Source: Multifurca ochricompacta
Lineage: Eukaryota; Basidiomycota; Agaricomycetes; Russulales; Russulaceae
Length of the DNA stretch: 37,098 nt
Direction of reading: 5' to 3'
Assembly: GCA_022496185.1 (NCBI GenBank)
Contig: WTXG01000323.1
Location: forward strand, 1-37,098
In this document: positions 19,988-30,365 of the stretch, in pieces
Numbering within the stretch: position 1 is the first letter of the stretch
Layout of the letters: every line of letters starts with the position of its first letter
The notes under the pieces: model-generated
The model's input: only the letters and a program-made list of their open reading frames with translations
Databases searched by the model: none
Told to the model about the DNA's origin: nothing
Program-made: the position numbers and the translations under genes

Positions 19988-21725
19988 ATGACCGGACCCC
20001 CCCCTCTGGACTTATCTTGCAGCCTTCTCAACCTCTCAACAGAACTACTCATTCGGATTTTTGTTTATCTCCCAGCTATAGATTTGTTCTCTGTGCAGCA
20101 CACATGCCACAAATTCTACGGCATCGTCACCAGTAGCATATATCTTCAGTATATTCTGCGCACACAAATCAATGGGGTTGATGGTATCCTCCCTCCTGGT
20201 TTCCCTCTCTCAGAACGCCTTGAACTTCTGAGACATCATGAGAAGTCATGGAATAACTTGCAACTCAATGTATTCGCTGACTTTACTGTCAACATATCCC
20301 CCTATCTTATTCAGTATACTCTTCAAGATGGTTATTTGATCTTTAAAGAAGCCATCAGCGTGGCACAATATAGATATGTGGACCTCTTCACTGCCACCCC
20401 GAACAAGGAACTTGACTGGGTCCATATCTCGGTGGATGATTTCCACCCTGCCTTTAGGCTGGTCTTTGCTGTCGACCATAACTTGGTTGTAGCCCTCAGG
20501 TTTTAGCCTCTTTCTAATACCTTCTGGTCGCAGAAACTGACAAGCTACAAACAACAGGACGGTGCGTTCGGCGCACCTGTCGCGTATCGGGCTTAGCTTC
20601 TATGAGTTCACAACGGGGGCCTCTCATCCCCTTTCGTCTTTGCCCACTGTTCTACTTCCTTTGGATGGTGCTTACGGCAGTGGTCACGTAGAAGCGGAAG
20701 TCTTAGGAGACTATATCCTGATAAAAGTGACCCATCAACGCAGCGGTTGCTCACTCTACCTTGTCTCATGGAAAACAGGCGGCGTGACAAATGTGAGTAG
20801 CATTTTCGTCTCTTTTCAATTATCGAGCTGATTTTCAAAGCTTCTTGACTTACCCAACAGGTGGCCACTCCAGGGCGAAGCACCGAAGCTTGTGGTGATT
20901 GACAACAACTTTATTGCACTGGCCAACTGCACCCGGAACATGAACAGTCTAGAGGTCTACAAGCTTGAGTACGCCGCCTCGGCTCCCAGCTTAAACGTTG
21001 TGTGTTTGCTCGAATTACCACCGCTGGGGCCAGACACCTCTGTAGTTGTCTCCATGGTCACAAAGGAGTGGGTCCCAACCTCGAGGCCTTACCCCCAGCC
21101 ACAACGCATTCGAGGACGCCATGTTCCCTTCCACTCCCTCGAAGTCGGAACTATAAAACTTGTTTTCGATTATGTCAGGCGTTACAAAAGCATTATTCAG
21201 ACACCCCGATTCACGATGATCGTCAGCGTCACGGCTATCCTCTCCGCCATCCGCTCCAGTAATGTGCACAACGTGCCCTGGGCAGATTGGGGCCCAGCTG
21301 CTACACGCATCCACCCTACCATAAGCAGAGAAACCGCACTGACACCAGTTGGCCCTTTCTATATCACAAATTACTCCCCGCTGATCGTACGTGACTATGG
21401 TTTAATGCGTATGCAATACGCGCAGGCGACGGCAGACACGCCTTCGTCACCGTCGTCGCGCTGGATTACGCCGGTGGTCTCTTCAGCTAAAGTGAAGGGT
21501 AGGCACTGGATGGCGGGTGAAGTTGAGACGTATCTACCATATCGCGACATCGTGGCGAGTGATCTGCATGTCCGCCATTGCCCATGGACTGTGGGGGACA
21601 GGGAGTGGATAGTTGTGATTTCGGCCTTGGTATACGCATTTATATCCGACGTCTTTTTGAGAGGATCTGACCTAGTGCACCAACAGGAACGTATATCCCA
21701 TGTCACGGTGTACCACGTAGGTTAG
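19988..21725 (+). CDS. F-box domain protein
   Basis: Four-exon model: 19988-20499, 20558-20792, 20874-21629, 21687-21725, giving 513 residues with consistent phases. The F-box is at about residues 14-55 (LSTELLIRIFVYLPAIDLFS, then VQHTCHKFYGIV) and would bind Skp1 in an SCF ubiquitin ligase. The remainder lacks a named repeat; it includes GLSFYEFTTGASHPL, KEWVPTS, GPFYITNYSPLIVRDY and LPYRDIVASDLHVRH, features I associate with the large basidiomycete F-box families. The substrate is unknown. Intron 1 is supported by a CTAATAC branch site and restores the frame; the intron 2 acceptor (20873) is the least certain boundary. Intron 3 is 57 nt with no stop, so it could also be translated, but the pseudogene copy has a stop in the same intron. 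The decayed copy just upstream points to local duplication. Confidence 0.8.
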
Positions 21726-22097
21726 AATGTTTAGGGAAGGAGAGAAAGCAAAGTAACGAATCACTTGGCCGACGGAAAGCCAGTCTACATAGAATTCTGT
21801 GCTTCAAGGTGCACGTTAAGGCATCTTAATTACCATCATGGCAGATCATGTTCAGCGACGGTATCGTCTCCGCATTCTGGACCTGGGCGACAATGTTTGG
21901 TTCAGCGGTTGAGGGACTACACACTGCTGACTACCAGCACCCTTCCCCCAGCAATTGAGTGTCACAGTAGACCAGCAATGAGACAAGTCAAAGCACGTAA
22001 AAGTATTCAGGACAGGCAGATGGTCATACACGATGGTTACAAACTAGACAGAGAGTGCCGCGAGCGCTAAACGCGTTTGCCAGTAATTGTCCACCAT
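21726..22097. other. Intergenic stretch between convergent genes
   Basis: 3' flanks of the F-box gene and of the TMEM14-family gene. One short open frame (21765-22070, plus) has no recognised domain. Nothing else seen. Confidence 0.5.
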
Positions 22098-22612
22098 CTA
22101 CTGATGTAGCTTGTATACCGCCTTGCCGTAATATGCGCCCGTTGCAGCAGATGTAACGGCCAACAAAGCTGGGATTGGACCCTTGGTGACCCTTGGAAGT
22201 GAAGATAGGAGCAACAATGCTGAAGCACCTGCGACCAAGGCCATTTCATTTAAGCACTGTGATCAAGGAGACGAGGCATAAAAAGATTCCTCTCACCAAG
22301 TGCAGTTTCGAGCCCGTTGGCTGTGTGCTTACGAATGCTATCTCCACTGTATAGGTAGAGCGCGCCAACACTAAATGGAATGCAGAGGTTAGGGGTGAAC
22401 AACTGGCCAAGAGGGTTACCGGGAAACACGCACCCAACTCCTGCGACGAGAGATGGAATGGACCGCGTGCGGGCGTATCCTGTCATGCCTCCAACAATGC
22501 ACAAAGTGCCCATGACGAATGCGGGGACGGCAGACTGCAATATGGAGGAAAAGGAGCGCCTGCATGTGCAAACCCAATCGAGAACATTCTAATGGAGAGA
22601 ATGACGTACCAT
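22098..22612 (-). CDS. TMEM14-family small membrane protein
   Basis: Four coding exons: 22612-22610, 22534-22434, 22370-22297, 22228-22098, giving 102 residues, the usual size of this family. The protein is almost entirely four hydrophobic segments. Family blocks are present: SAVPAFVMGTLCIVGGMTGY, ARTRSIPSLVAGVG, VGALYLYSGDSIRK, GLETALGASALLLLSSLPRV and TKGPIPALLAVTS. Family members are inner mitochondrial or ER membrane proteins; mammalian TMEM14C acts in porphyrin import for heme synthesis, while the fungal role is unclear. The first coding exon is just the ATG, followed at once by a canonical donor (ATG|gtacgt). No other in-frame ATG precedes SAVPAF, so this start is the best reading. The final exon ends YYGKAVYKLHQ-stop. 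Confidence 0.9.
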
Positions 22613-22859
22613 TGTTAATTACTTTTTTGATAGACGATGTTAAGAGGAGAAGAGTATAGCTTTGAAGCGAGGTGGTGGAGGCTTTTTAAAGACGTGTGAC
22701 AAGTCTATTGGCCTGGGTGTATGGGTGTGTGGGTGTAATGATTTCATTTCATTTCAGCAGGGAGCCGATGACATTTGCGCTTACGCACACCGTCGGCCCG
22801 ATTCTCGGCATCGGCCCCGCTGGTCCCGTTTAACCACTACCACTACTACCACTGCAACG

Positions 22860-23954
22860 ATGGCGAATACAGTCCCCGCAAGAAATGAAGAATATTCGAC
22901 TCAAGAATATTGGTGAGAACCCTCTCAGGAGTAGTATCATTAAACCTTTAAAAATATTAGGGACCAGAGATACGCACAGTGAGTCTATCATGTGAGATTG
23001 CTAAGAATCACAGCTGAAGTCAAGTGTTGTCGCATTATGGTACAAGGGAAGCAGAGGGGGCGACGTTTGACTGGTTCAAGAAATACGAAGATGTCGCACA
23101 CCTTCTCCGTCCAATCCTTCCTGTTAAGACCGCGAGAATACTCATGCTCGGTTGTGGTAACTCGACGCTCTCGGAAGACGTACATTGTTTTTCTATGTTT
23201 CGTTCAACGATTCACCCCTGAGCTTGTCGTCTCACAGATGTACGATGATGGATATACGAATATCGTTAACATCGACGTGCGTCACCCAATCTACGATCCA
23301 GCTGACCCGCCCGAGTGCTCACTGATGGCTGCCTCCGAACGTGTAGTATTCCCCCGTCGTCATTGAGCGTATGCGCGCGAGAAATTATCACCGCCCAGAA
23401 ATGCAATGTATCCCCTTTGTCCCCTTTTCAGTTGTTCTTGAACGCCCTGAGTAGATGGGCCACTTCAGGGCTCGTGATGGACATTCGTGATTTGACGTTT
23501 GAGGACGACAGTTTCGACGTTGTGATTGACAAAGGTAACACGCTCGTTTCAACGACGTGGTATTCGAGCTCACCTATGCCCCCAAGGCACAATGGACGCC
23601 ATGATGACCGCCAAGGGTGACGTCTGGGTACGTCTACAGTTCTGCAATGTCTCATGCACACCTGCCCTATAGCAACCCCTCGCCGTCGTCCACAGGATCC
23701 TCCACAACAAGTCATCGATGACTGCGCGAAAGAGGTCGACGAGGTTCTTCGGTTCGACACCACCGTTCCTCAAGTATCTTACCCGCGAGCTCACTCTTTG
23801 CAGGGTTCTGCGGGTAGGCGATAGCACGTTTCTGTACCTGACTTTTGGTCAGCCGCATTTCCGGAGACGGTATCTGACCCGGCCAAACACGACGCTCGAG
23901 ATTCAGCAGATCGGGGACGCCTTCCATTACTACCTTTATATCCTGCGAAACTGA
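22860..23954 (+). CDS. EEF1A-lysine-methyltransferase-4-like SAM methyltransferase
   Basis: Nine exons: 22860-22912, 22961-22978, 23047-23179, 23238-23276, 23347-23407, 23469-23534, 23587-23627, 23696-23751, 23804-23954; 205 residues, all phases consistent. It opens with MANTVPARNEEYSTQEYWDQ and has a class I Rossmann methyltransferase core: motif I ILMLGCGNSTLSED binds SAM, the acidic end of beta 2 is NIVNIDYSPVVIERM, then MDIRDLTFEDDSFDVVIDKG, TMDAMMT, and late VLRVGDSTFLYLTFGQPHF. The order and the DKGTxDA signature match the EEF1AKMT4/METTL13-N group, which methylates lysine on translation elongation factor 1A in the cytosol. The exact substrate is inferred from the family only. Exon 2 is an 18-nt microexon. 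The 3' end lies 86 bp from the convergent NDUFAF7 gene. Confidence 0.9.
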
Positions 23955-24040
23955 ACAGAGTATGGTTTCCCGCCAGTGTGAAACGAGAGCAGAGAGAGCG
24001 TTCAAGTCAAAGCGGGATTAAATGGGAAAAAAATAAATTA

Positions 24041-25760
24041 TCAGAACAAAAACTTTACATTTTTGTAGTAGTCCACAAGCGGGTTTTCGCCACTCCGCAG
24101 GCGTGTGCTCTCAAGGTCGGCGTACGTCTCCATAAACTCCGCATGTGTGAATACGTTCGACTTGCGCTCCCCGACGGGTAATCCGCTCGAGCTTGCGATA
24201 CCATCCACGGGTGTGCGTCGGTTCTGCGGCTGGTATGACGAGAAGAAGCCGGCACCCGCAGATAACGGTGATGCGCTGCTCGCGAGTGGGGACGGCGCGA
24301 CGGGCAAGTGGTCGTCGCTCACGTGCGGTTGCGCCAGCATGTGTTCATACATGTCGCGGAGTCGCCCGAAATGCGTCGGGAAGAAGATATCGAACAGACC
24401 CGGCCGTACAAACAACGTCGAGCACGCGACGGCCGTCCCGCGCACGCGTGCCTGCACCACTGGGGCGTTCACGCCTGGGATCGCGTCCGGCAGGAAGCTG
24501 AAGTCCGACAAGAGTAACCGGTGTCGTGGGAAATGTGCGCGCAGCGTGCGCAGGAGGCTCAGTAAGCGGGTGGGGATGTACTCGGGCGTTGAGAGGTTGG
24601 GTGTGAAGGGAAGGTGGTTGTAAATCGAGCGTACGGAGGGCGATTTCAGGATAGAAGGGAGTGGTGGTGGATGCCCGAGACGGCGTCTGAGGTGTAGGAA
24701 CGAAGCAATGAGGGGATCGGTGACGCGCGTATAGTAGATACCGTGGTCGCCCTTGGCATCGACGGTAATAAGGGCCTGGTAGGGCTCTAAGGTACGGTAG
24801 TCGTAGCGTATCATGTCGTGGGCAAAGTTGTCCTGCACGAGGTGAACGGGTCGAGTAGGCGAGAAGGAAACGAGCAACCCACGATGACTTCCATGGCCAG
24901 AAAGAAACAAGGAGCCGGCTCTCGCCGATCCCAGTGGAAAATACTTTTGTGGGTCACATTGACGCAGGAATGCCGGGGCACGAGCAGTTCCTGCTGTGCT
25001 TTTGCTAAACGTCCACTAATCTCCACGATATTATAGTGCGTGCGCTCATAGACCTCCGGATATTCGCTCCTAACGAAGTCAAGAATGTCCATGGCCAACG
25101 TGCCGTTGCCCGCGCCAATCTCATAGATGACAAGATCTTCGTAAGGGAAGTATTTGAGGAGGTACTCAGACACCAGACACTGGGCAATGGCCTGCCCGTA
25201 GTGGGGCTACGTGCGAGGTCATGGCTTAGACAACGCACGTCAAACGTAGCACGCACCTTAAAAAGCTCGGTCGGTGTATGCCAAATCTGTCTGCCCGGCC
25301 CCTCCTTATCGGTGCCGTATGTCGAATACCGTCTTGCGACCTCGTTCTGAAATTCCACCGAGTCGCGCATAGAACGAAAGTCGATGGGATCCCCTGCAGG
25401 CGTAAATATAGTTGCTTGTTGCGGGAAATATCCATAATGCGGGTTGTACAGTGAGTCCTCGATAAAGTCACGCACAAGCATCTTGATGCGTGTCGGTGGC
25501 TTCGTATACTGTTCCAAATCATTGGAAGTGACGCGCGCATATGCCAGGTGCTCTGGATCAGGGGCCTCATCGAAGAATATCTCTGGGTTATAGTTGAAGC
25601 GATCTTTTTCTTTTGGGGGCTTTCCAGGTCGGGATGGGGACGGGGTGGAGGTGAAGAACCGAGAGAGCGCGCGCAATGTCAATGTGAAAGTTATTGAGTT
25701 GGGTGACGAGCGGTGGCGTCGTATAGAGGCTCTAGAGACGGATGAACACAGACGGCTCAT
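24041..25760 (-). CDS. NDUFAF7: NDUFAF7/MidA-type protein arginine methyltransferase, mitochondrial
   Basis: Three exons (25760-25257, 25206-24883, 24832-24041), 539 residues, both introns phase 0. The N-terminus (MSRLCSSVSRASIRRHRSS...LRALSRFFTSTPSPSRPGK) is a basic, Ser/Arg-rich mitochondrial presequence; the longer frame upstream of 25760 has no ATG. The catalytic core has the hallmarks of this family: FIEDSLYNPHYGYF, FKPHYGQAIAQCLVSEYLLK across intron 1, the SAM-binding YEIGAGNGTLAMDIL, and MEVIDNFAHDMIRYD across intron 2. The C-terminal half carries LLLSDFSFLPDAIPGVNAPVV, the region contacting the substrate subunit, and ends YYKNVKFLF. In animals NDUFAF7 symmetrically dimethylates NDUFS2 during complex I assembly; the same job is likely here. 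It is divergent from MMS19 with 180 bp between starts. Confidence 0.92.
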
Positions 25761-25796
25761 GAGCTGCGCACTAATGCAGCGGACCAAATGGCAGCG

Positions 25797-25828
25797 AGTG
25801 TGAGTTGTGAGTTGTGAGTTGTGAGTGA
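25797..25828 (+). repeat. Short GTGAGTT tandem repeat in a shared promoter
   Basis: About four imperfect heads-to-tails copies of GTGAGTT(GT) within the 180-bp gap between the divergent NDUFAF7 and MMS19 starts. It is probably a simple microsatellite, but it lies where both promoters must be. Confidence 0.6.
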
Positions 25829-25940
25829 GCGGAATGGGAAGGGAATGAAATGTAAATAATTGACGCGATCACGCGTTCATGCCGTCAGGGTCAATTGCAT
25901 AAGCGAGCCAACGCCGGGTTGATTGAGTTCATCGTGGTCC

Positions 25941-28900
25941 ATGGAGGCAGCAGAACGATACGTTCGTACCTGGGTTGCATCCCCAAGAGATAAAGAAATA
26001 GAAGACATAGTATCAGGTATACACCTGGCCAATCCAGAATTCTACCTCACACCTCACCCTGAGATCGGTCTGAGCCTTCAGGTATTGCTGATGGCGAGCT
26101 TAAGCTGGTGCATATCGTCAAAGCATTGGGAGAGTATTTAACATCAGAAGAGGGTGATCTCAGGAATAAAGGTACGTATGATCTCGATTATATACGTCCA
26201 TTCCCTCGACACTTAAATTATTCCTATTCACCAGGAGTAGAGTTTCTAGCTTTGGTAGTAGGCAAATGTCCACTAGAGAAATTCAATCTCCAGTCTGGTG
26301 TGTGATAAGGAGTTCAATCCTTACTACTCATCTGAGGTCATCCCATGGTTCAGTTAAGGTTCTTGTCGCATTTTTCGCGTCAAAGCTAGAAGACACCGAA
26401 ACGATAATCCCAGCTCTCAAGGGTATGCTCGCGCTTACTCCCATCCCAGTCCTGGTTCCGGAAAATGTCGTTGACATCTGTGAAGCGTGAGTCTCCATCT
26501 TGAAACATGTCTGGGATGATACGCATACATGCGCAGGGTCTTTACCAATGTAAAGATGCAAGCACTAGTTCAGGTCCAGCGTCACACCGTTTTTTCTATT
26601 TTCGATTCACTTGTAGCACGCCATCGAGACGGTGTGTTGTACTACTTTCTGTATTACCTATTAACAGGATGCTCAGGCGTCAATAGTGTTAAAAAGCATG
26701 GGCAATCATTTTCTCTCTGGTTACATTGCCTTAGCAGATGGCGAAAAAGACCCCCGTAATCTCATGATTGCATTCGCTATAGCCAGAGTTCTCGCAATAG
26801 AATTTGACATTTCCACCAAGTTTGAGGTGCGATCTACGTCTTTCCCCCTGCCCATGTCACGAGCATTGTACTCCAGGAACTCTTTAACATCACTTTCTGT
26901 TATTTTCCAATTACATTCAGACCACCTCCAAACGACCCCTATGGTGTCACTGCAGAAGATCTTAAAGCAGCACTCCAGTAAGATCCCCCCCACGTGTTTA
27001 CTGCCTCGCGTTCATTGCATCAGGTCATGTTTGAGTGCGAGCCCATTATTCGGCAATCTTGCTATTCCTCTCTTTCTGGACAAAGTAAATGCAGGTTCAC
27101 CAACGACAAAGGTGAAGCCTAGTCCATATGAGTGTACGATACAGGGCTCATCAACAATGAAAGCGGGATACCCTTCAAACCCTTGCCATTTGCCTTCCTG
27201 TGTATGGGCCAAGGGTGACGAGCAACTCGGGGCGCAAACTTTGGAGCTCCCTCAAACTCGAGATATTCCAACCCACAGATCCAGAGACACAGGGGGAAGC
27301 TCTCGAGGCGACTCAGGTCGTTATAAAAACGATATATGCTGATCAGAATACGGATACTGAGATCGACGGCCTTGCCAAAGATGTCTGCGAAGAGTGCATC
27401 CAGATTTTGAAGGAACCAGAAAAGAGTCAGGCCAAACCAGCCATTAAGGTTTTGTGCGCCTTTATGTCAACTACTCGTCAGTGGTGACTCATTCCACCGT
27501 CACACCGGGGTCTCACGACGATTCGTATAGCATCTGTTTCGCGTTACACGATCTCACATGCCATCCCTCATCTCATCAAGCTCTTCGTCGACCCAGATGA
27601 GCTTCCTAATAGAGGGCCAGTGCTCTCCATCCTTTCTTCCCTCGTTGCGGCTGCACGCGACTCCACAGTTAAAGCAGATTTTAAGGAAAATATTTTCCTC
27701 CTGCCTTTCAAAGACGAGGTACTGGGCGCCTTTGTTACTGGATTGAAGGTGCAATCTTCGTTGCGTCCGGCAATCGAGGGTCTGAATGGCTTGGTGACCA
27801 CACCCGACCTTCTTGATGATGAAGAAATTGGATTCGTAGTACAAAGAGTGAATGAGGTTATTTCTGGAAAACAAGAGGACTTTATTGGAGCAAGGTGCCC
27901 ATTTTCTTAGTAGTCCCTGCATTTCCCGTTGCTCATACCGCCCTAGCGATGCAGCCATTGACCTCCTTAAAACCATTTCCATCAAGACTCCATCTCATAT
28001 TGCCCAGATGACTCTTCCCTTCCTCTTCTCGGCACTTCCAGATCAGGCTCCCGCAAGGGACGATGCAGAAGGACGCGAGAAGTATCGAATGGGACTTTCC
28101 GCCCTGTCACGCCTTTGCACCCAGCCCAATCTCTTCGAGACACTCGTAGTGCGTTTGTCCGTACGCCTTAGCCTTCTCTATGCTCCTGCGATAGTTCCCG
28201 AGGACCCCGAGCCCTCGGCGGCATATGCGCATGCGCTGCAGTCTACACTTGCGGGTGTGTTGGCACGCAAGGTGGAGAACGGAGATGTGGACGTACCGAA
28301 GTACGTGGACAGGCTAGTCCCACGCCTTTTCAACATCACTGCGTATGGTGTGCTTGCGACTACGTGGGGCGCCGGCTTGGGGGTGAGCGACCCGCGGATC
28401 ATTGATGTTTCTGCACGCCTAGTGAACCTCGTCACACAATCGTTGTCTGCGCAGTAAGCCAATCTTCGTGTCACTTCCAGAGATTCCTTCCTGATACGAT
28501 GGCACTCCTGCAGGAAGCAGGAGACGTTCGTGAATTCATTATTCGCCGCATATTTCAAGGGCGATATTACCCCACTCGCGGTTGGTGATCTAAATTTGCC
28601 AACTGATGCTCGTTTTGCACCTTTCGATGTAAAGCAGTCATATTCTGAGCTTTTGGCTTGATCTTACTTGCGTCTTAGCCCGCCGCACCGGAGGGCCAAG
28701 CCAATCTCATCGCTCTATTCTCTGCGGCCGTGATAGCACTACATCCAGAGGCACGCGTCCATTGCACATGTCTCCCATCCGACCTCTGACCTTTTGTCAG
28801 GTCAAAATCCCAGTAGATGACGAAGGCACACTCTTGGTGCAGCTCTTAAACTGGAGCATAAGACACGCAAAAACCAACGTACAGCGAGAAAACGCATGGC

Positions 28901-30149
28901 ACATTGCCGCTGCCATCGTTAACAAGCACGTGTCGAGTGAGTGACTCCCATCGTCATCTAGTTCGCAGCCTTGGCTGACACGAAACGCAAGGTCTGAATA
29001 CTTTTCTTAACACTACACTCTCAGCGTTTTGGGATGAAGAGATTGCCAAGTCACTTGATCCCGATGCGCGACGCCGAGCCATTTCAGCGTGGGCATGGGT
29101 GCGAATCAATTTCACTAAATACAAGTCGTTACTTATCCTTTGCAGGTTTCAAGGGCACTGTTGGTCAGAAATTATCCACAGGCCCTGCAGTTCGTTAATA
29201 GGTTCTTTGAGCTGTTCGAAGATGCAGAAGTGAGTTGGGATGCCGCGCGTGCGATTGGGCAGGTCGGAACAGTCGACAATGTGCTCACGAAGCGCAATCA
29301 CGTTGTCATCAAGGTCACCTTCTCTCATAATTGCTTGACGAGATTTAACTTGTACGTCTCAGATTCTCCATGCCCAGAAGTATGCCAGCAACATGCTCCC
29401 AAAGATCATTGAGGGGACAAAAGACTCGACCAGTGGGTTTCTTATTTTAGAGCGAGTCGATGTAATATTACTTAACGCTGCTGCAGAGAAAATACGGCAG
29501 ACTGCGCACCTTGTCGCACTTGCAGCACTCATTAAGGCAATACCAAAAGCCGTCTACGTGCATGAACTTCCAACGGTGGGTCGGCTTTTGCGTGCCTCTG
29601 CCGCGCACCCAGGCCCATCTCTTAATGCTTTTCCCAGCTCATGCCCCTACTCCTCCGCGGGCTCTCATTGCCTGACCTTACGCTTCGCGCGGGGGTCATC
29701 GATACGCTTCTCTCTGCTGCGCAAGTTGATGTTGACTCCGGGCTCAAGACGGACAAGGAGGCCAGTGTCGCTGCGGAGCATGCTGTTAGCCTTACGAGCG
29801 TCATGTTACAGAACAGCACGGTGGCAGAGATGCCCGATGTGGTACGTCTCCCATCCTCTTTCATGTTTGTATTGGCCCGTGCATGTGATGAGGTCTGATA
29901 TCCGGAAAACAGAGGGTGCGAGTAGGCGCGCTTAAATACCTTGCTGTGCTTCCGAAGATTGTACGGTACGACGTGCTGCACCCGCAGAAGGCCACGGTGC
30001 TACGCGGGCTTGCGAAAGCGCTAGATGACCCGAAGCGTGCAGTGCGTAAGGAGGCTGTCGATGCCAGGTCCGTATGATCAATCCTTATAGCATCACTCCT
30101 AATTTCATACCACGTTGGCAGGACGAGCTGGTTTAGGTACTCCGGCTAA
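25941..30149 (+). CDS. MMS19: MMS19, cytosolic iron-sulfur assembly (CIA) targeting protein
   Basis: Twenty-one exons, 1037 residues: 25941-26016, 26082-26171, 26235-26297, 26354-26486, 26537-26631, 26687-26826, 26877-26977, 27024-27111, 27164-27476, 27531-27894, 27947-28453, 28514-28628, 28679-28750, 28801-28936, 28992-29098, 29146-29313, 29363-29432, 29487-29575, 29638-29841, 29913-30067, 30122-30149. All phases agree. The protein is a HEAT-repeat solenoid. Recognisable blocks include KALGEYLTSEEGDLRNKG, ASKLEDTETIIPALKG, LFNITFCYFPITFRPPPNDP, LKLEIFQPTDPE, FWDEEIAK and the end DDPKRAVRKEAVDARTSWF. MMS19 docks the CIA complex onto apo Fe-S proteins such as DNA polymerases, primase and helicases (XPD/Rad3). 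Exon 13 may end with a GC donor (GAG|GCACGC); a GT donor 6 nt on would add two residues. Confidence 0.93.
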
Positions 30150-30365
30150 AGTTGGAGACCTTCGCGCTGTGTCCCAAATCCGTCCGCAACCGAATCCTTC
30201 CCTTGGACACTGCCAGCCAGAGTATCTGTAGGCTACGGTATACATGTATCTAGAAGTCTTTTACTATAACAAACAAGGCAGATTGAGCAAGTGGAAGGCG
30301 TGGTATTAAACCACCTGGTGTAAAGAGCGACAAAGAACGGTCATCGGGGAGGTTTCCGAGTACAG
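30150..30365. terminator. Shared 3' flank of convergent genes
   Basis: 216 bp between the stop codons of MMS19 (plus) and the coiled-coil-like gene (minus). It must hold both polyadenylation regions. No clear AATAAA is needed in fungi and none is decisive here. Confidence 0.35.
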
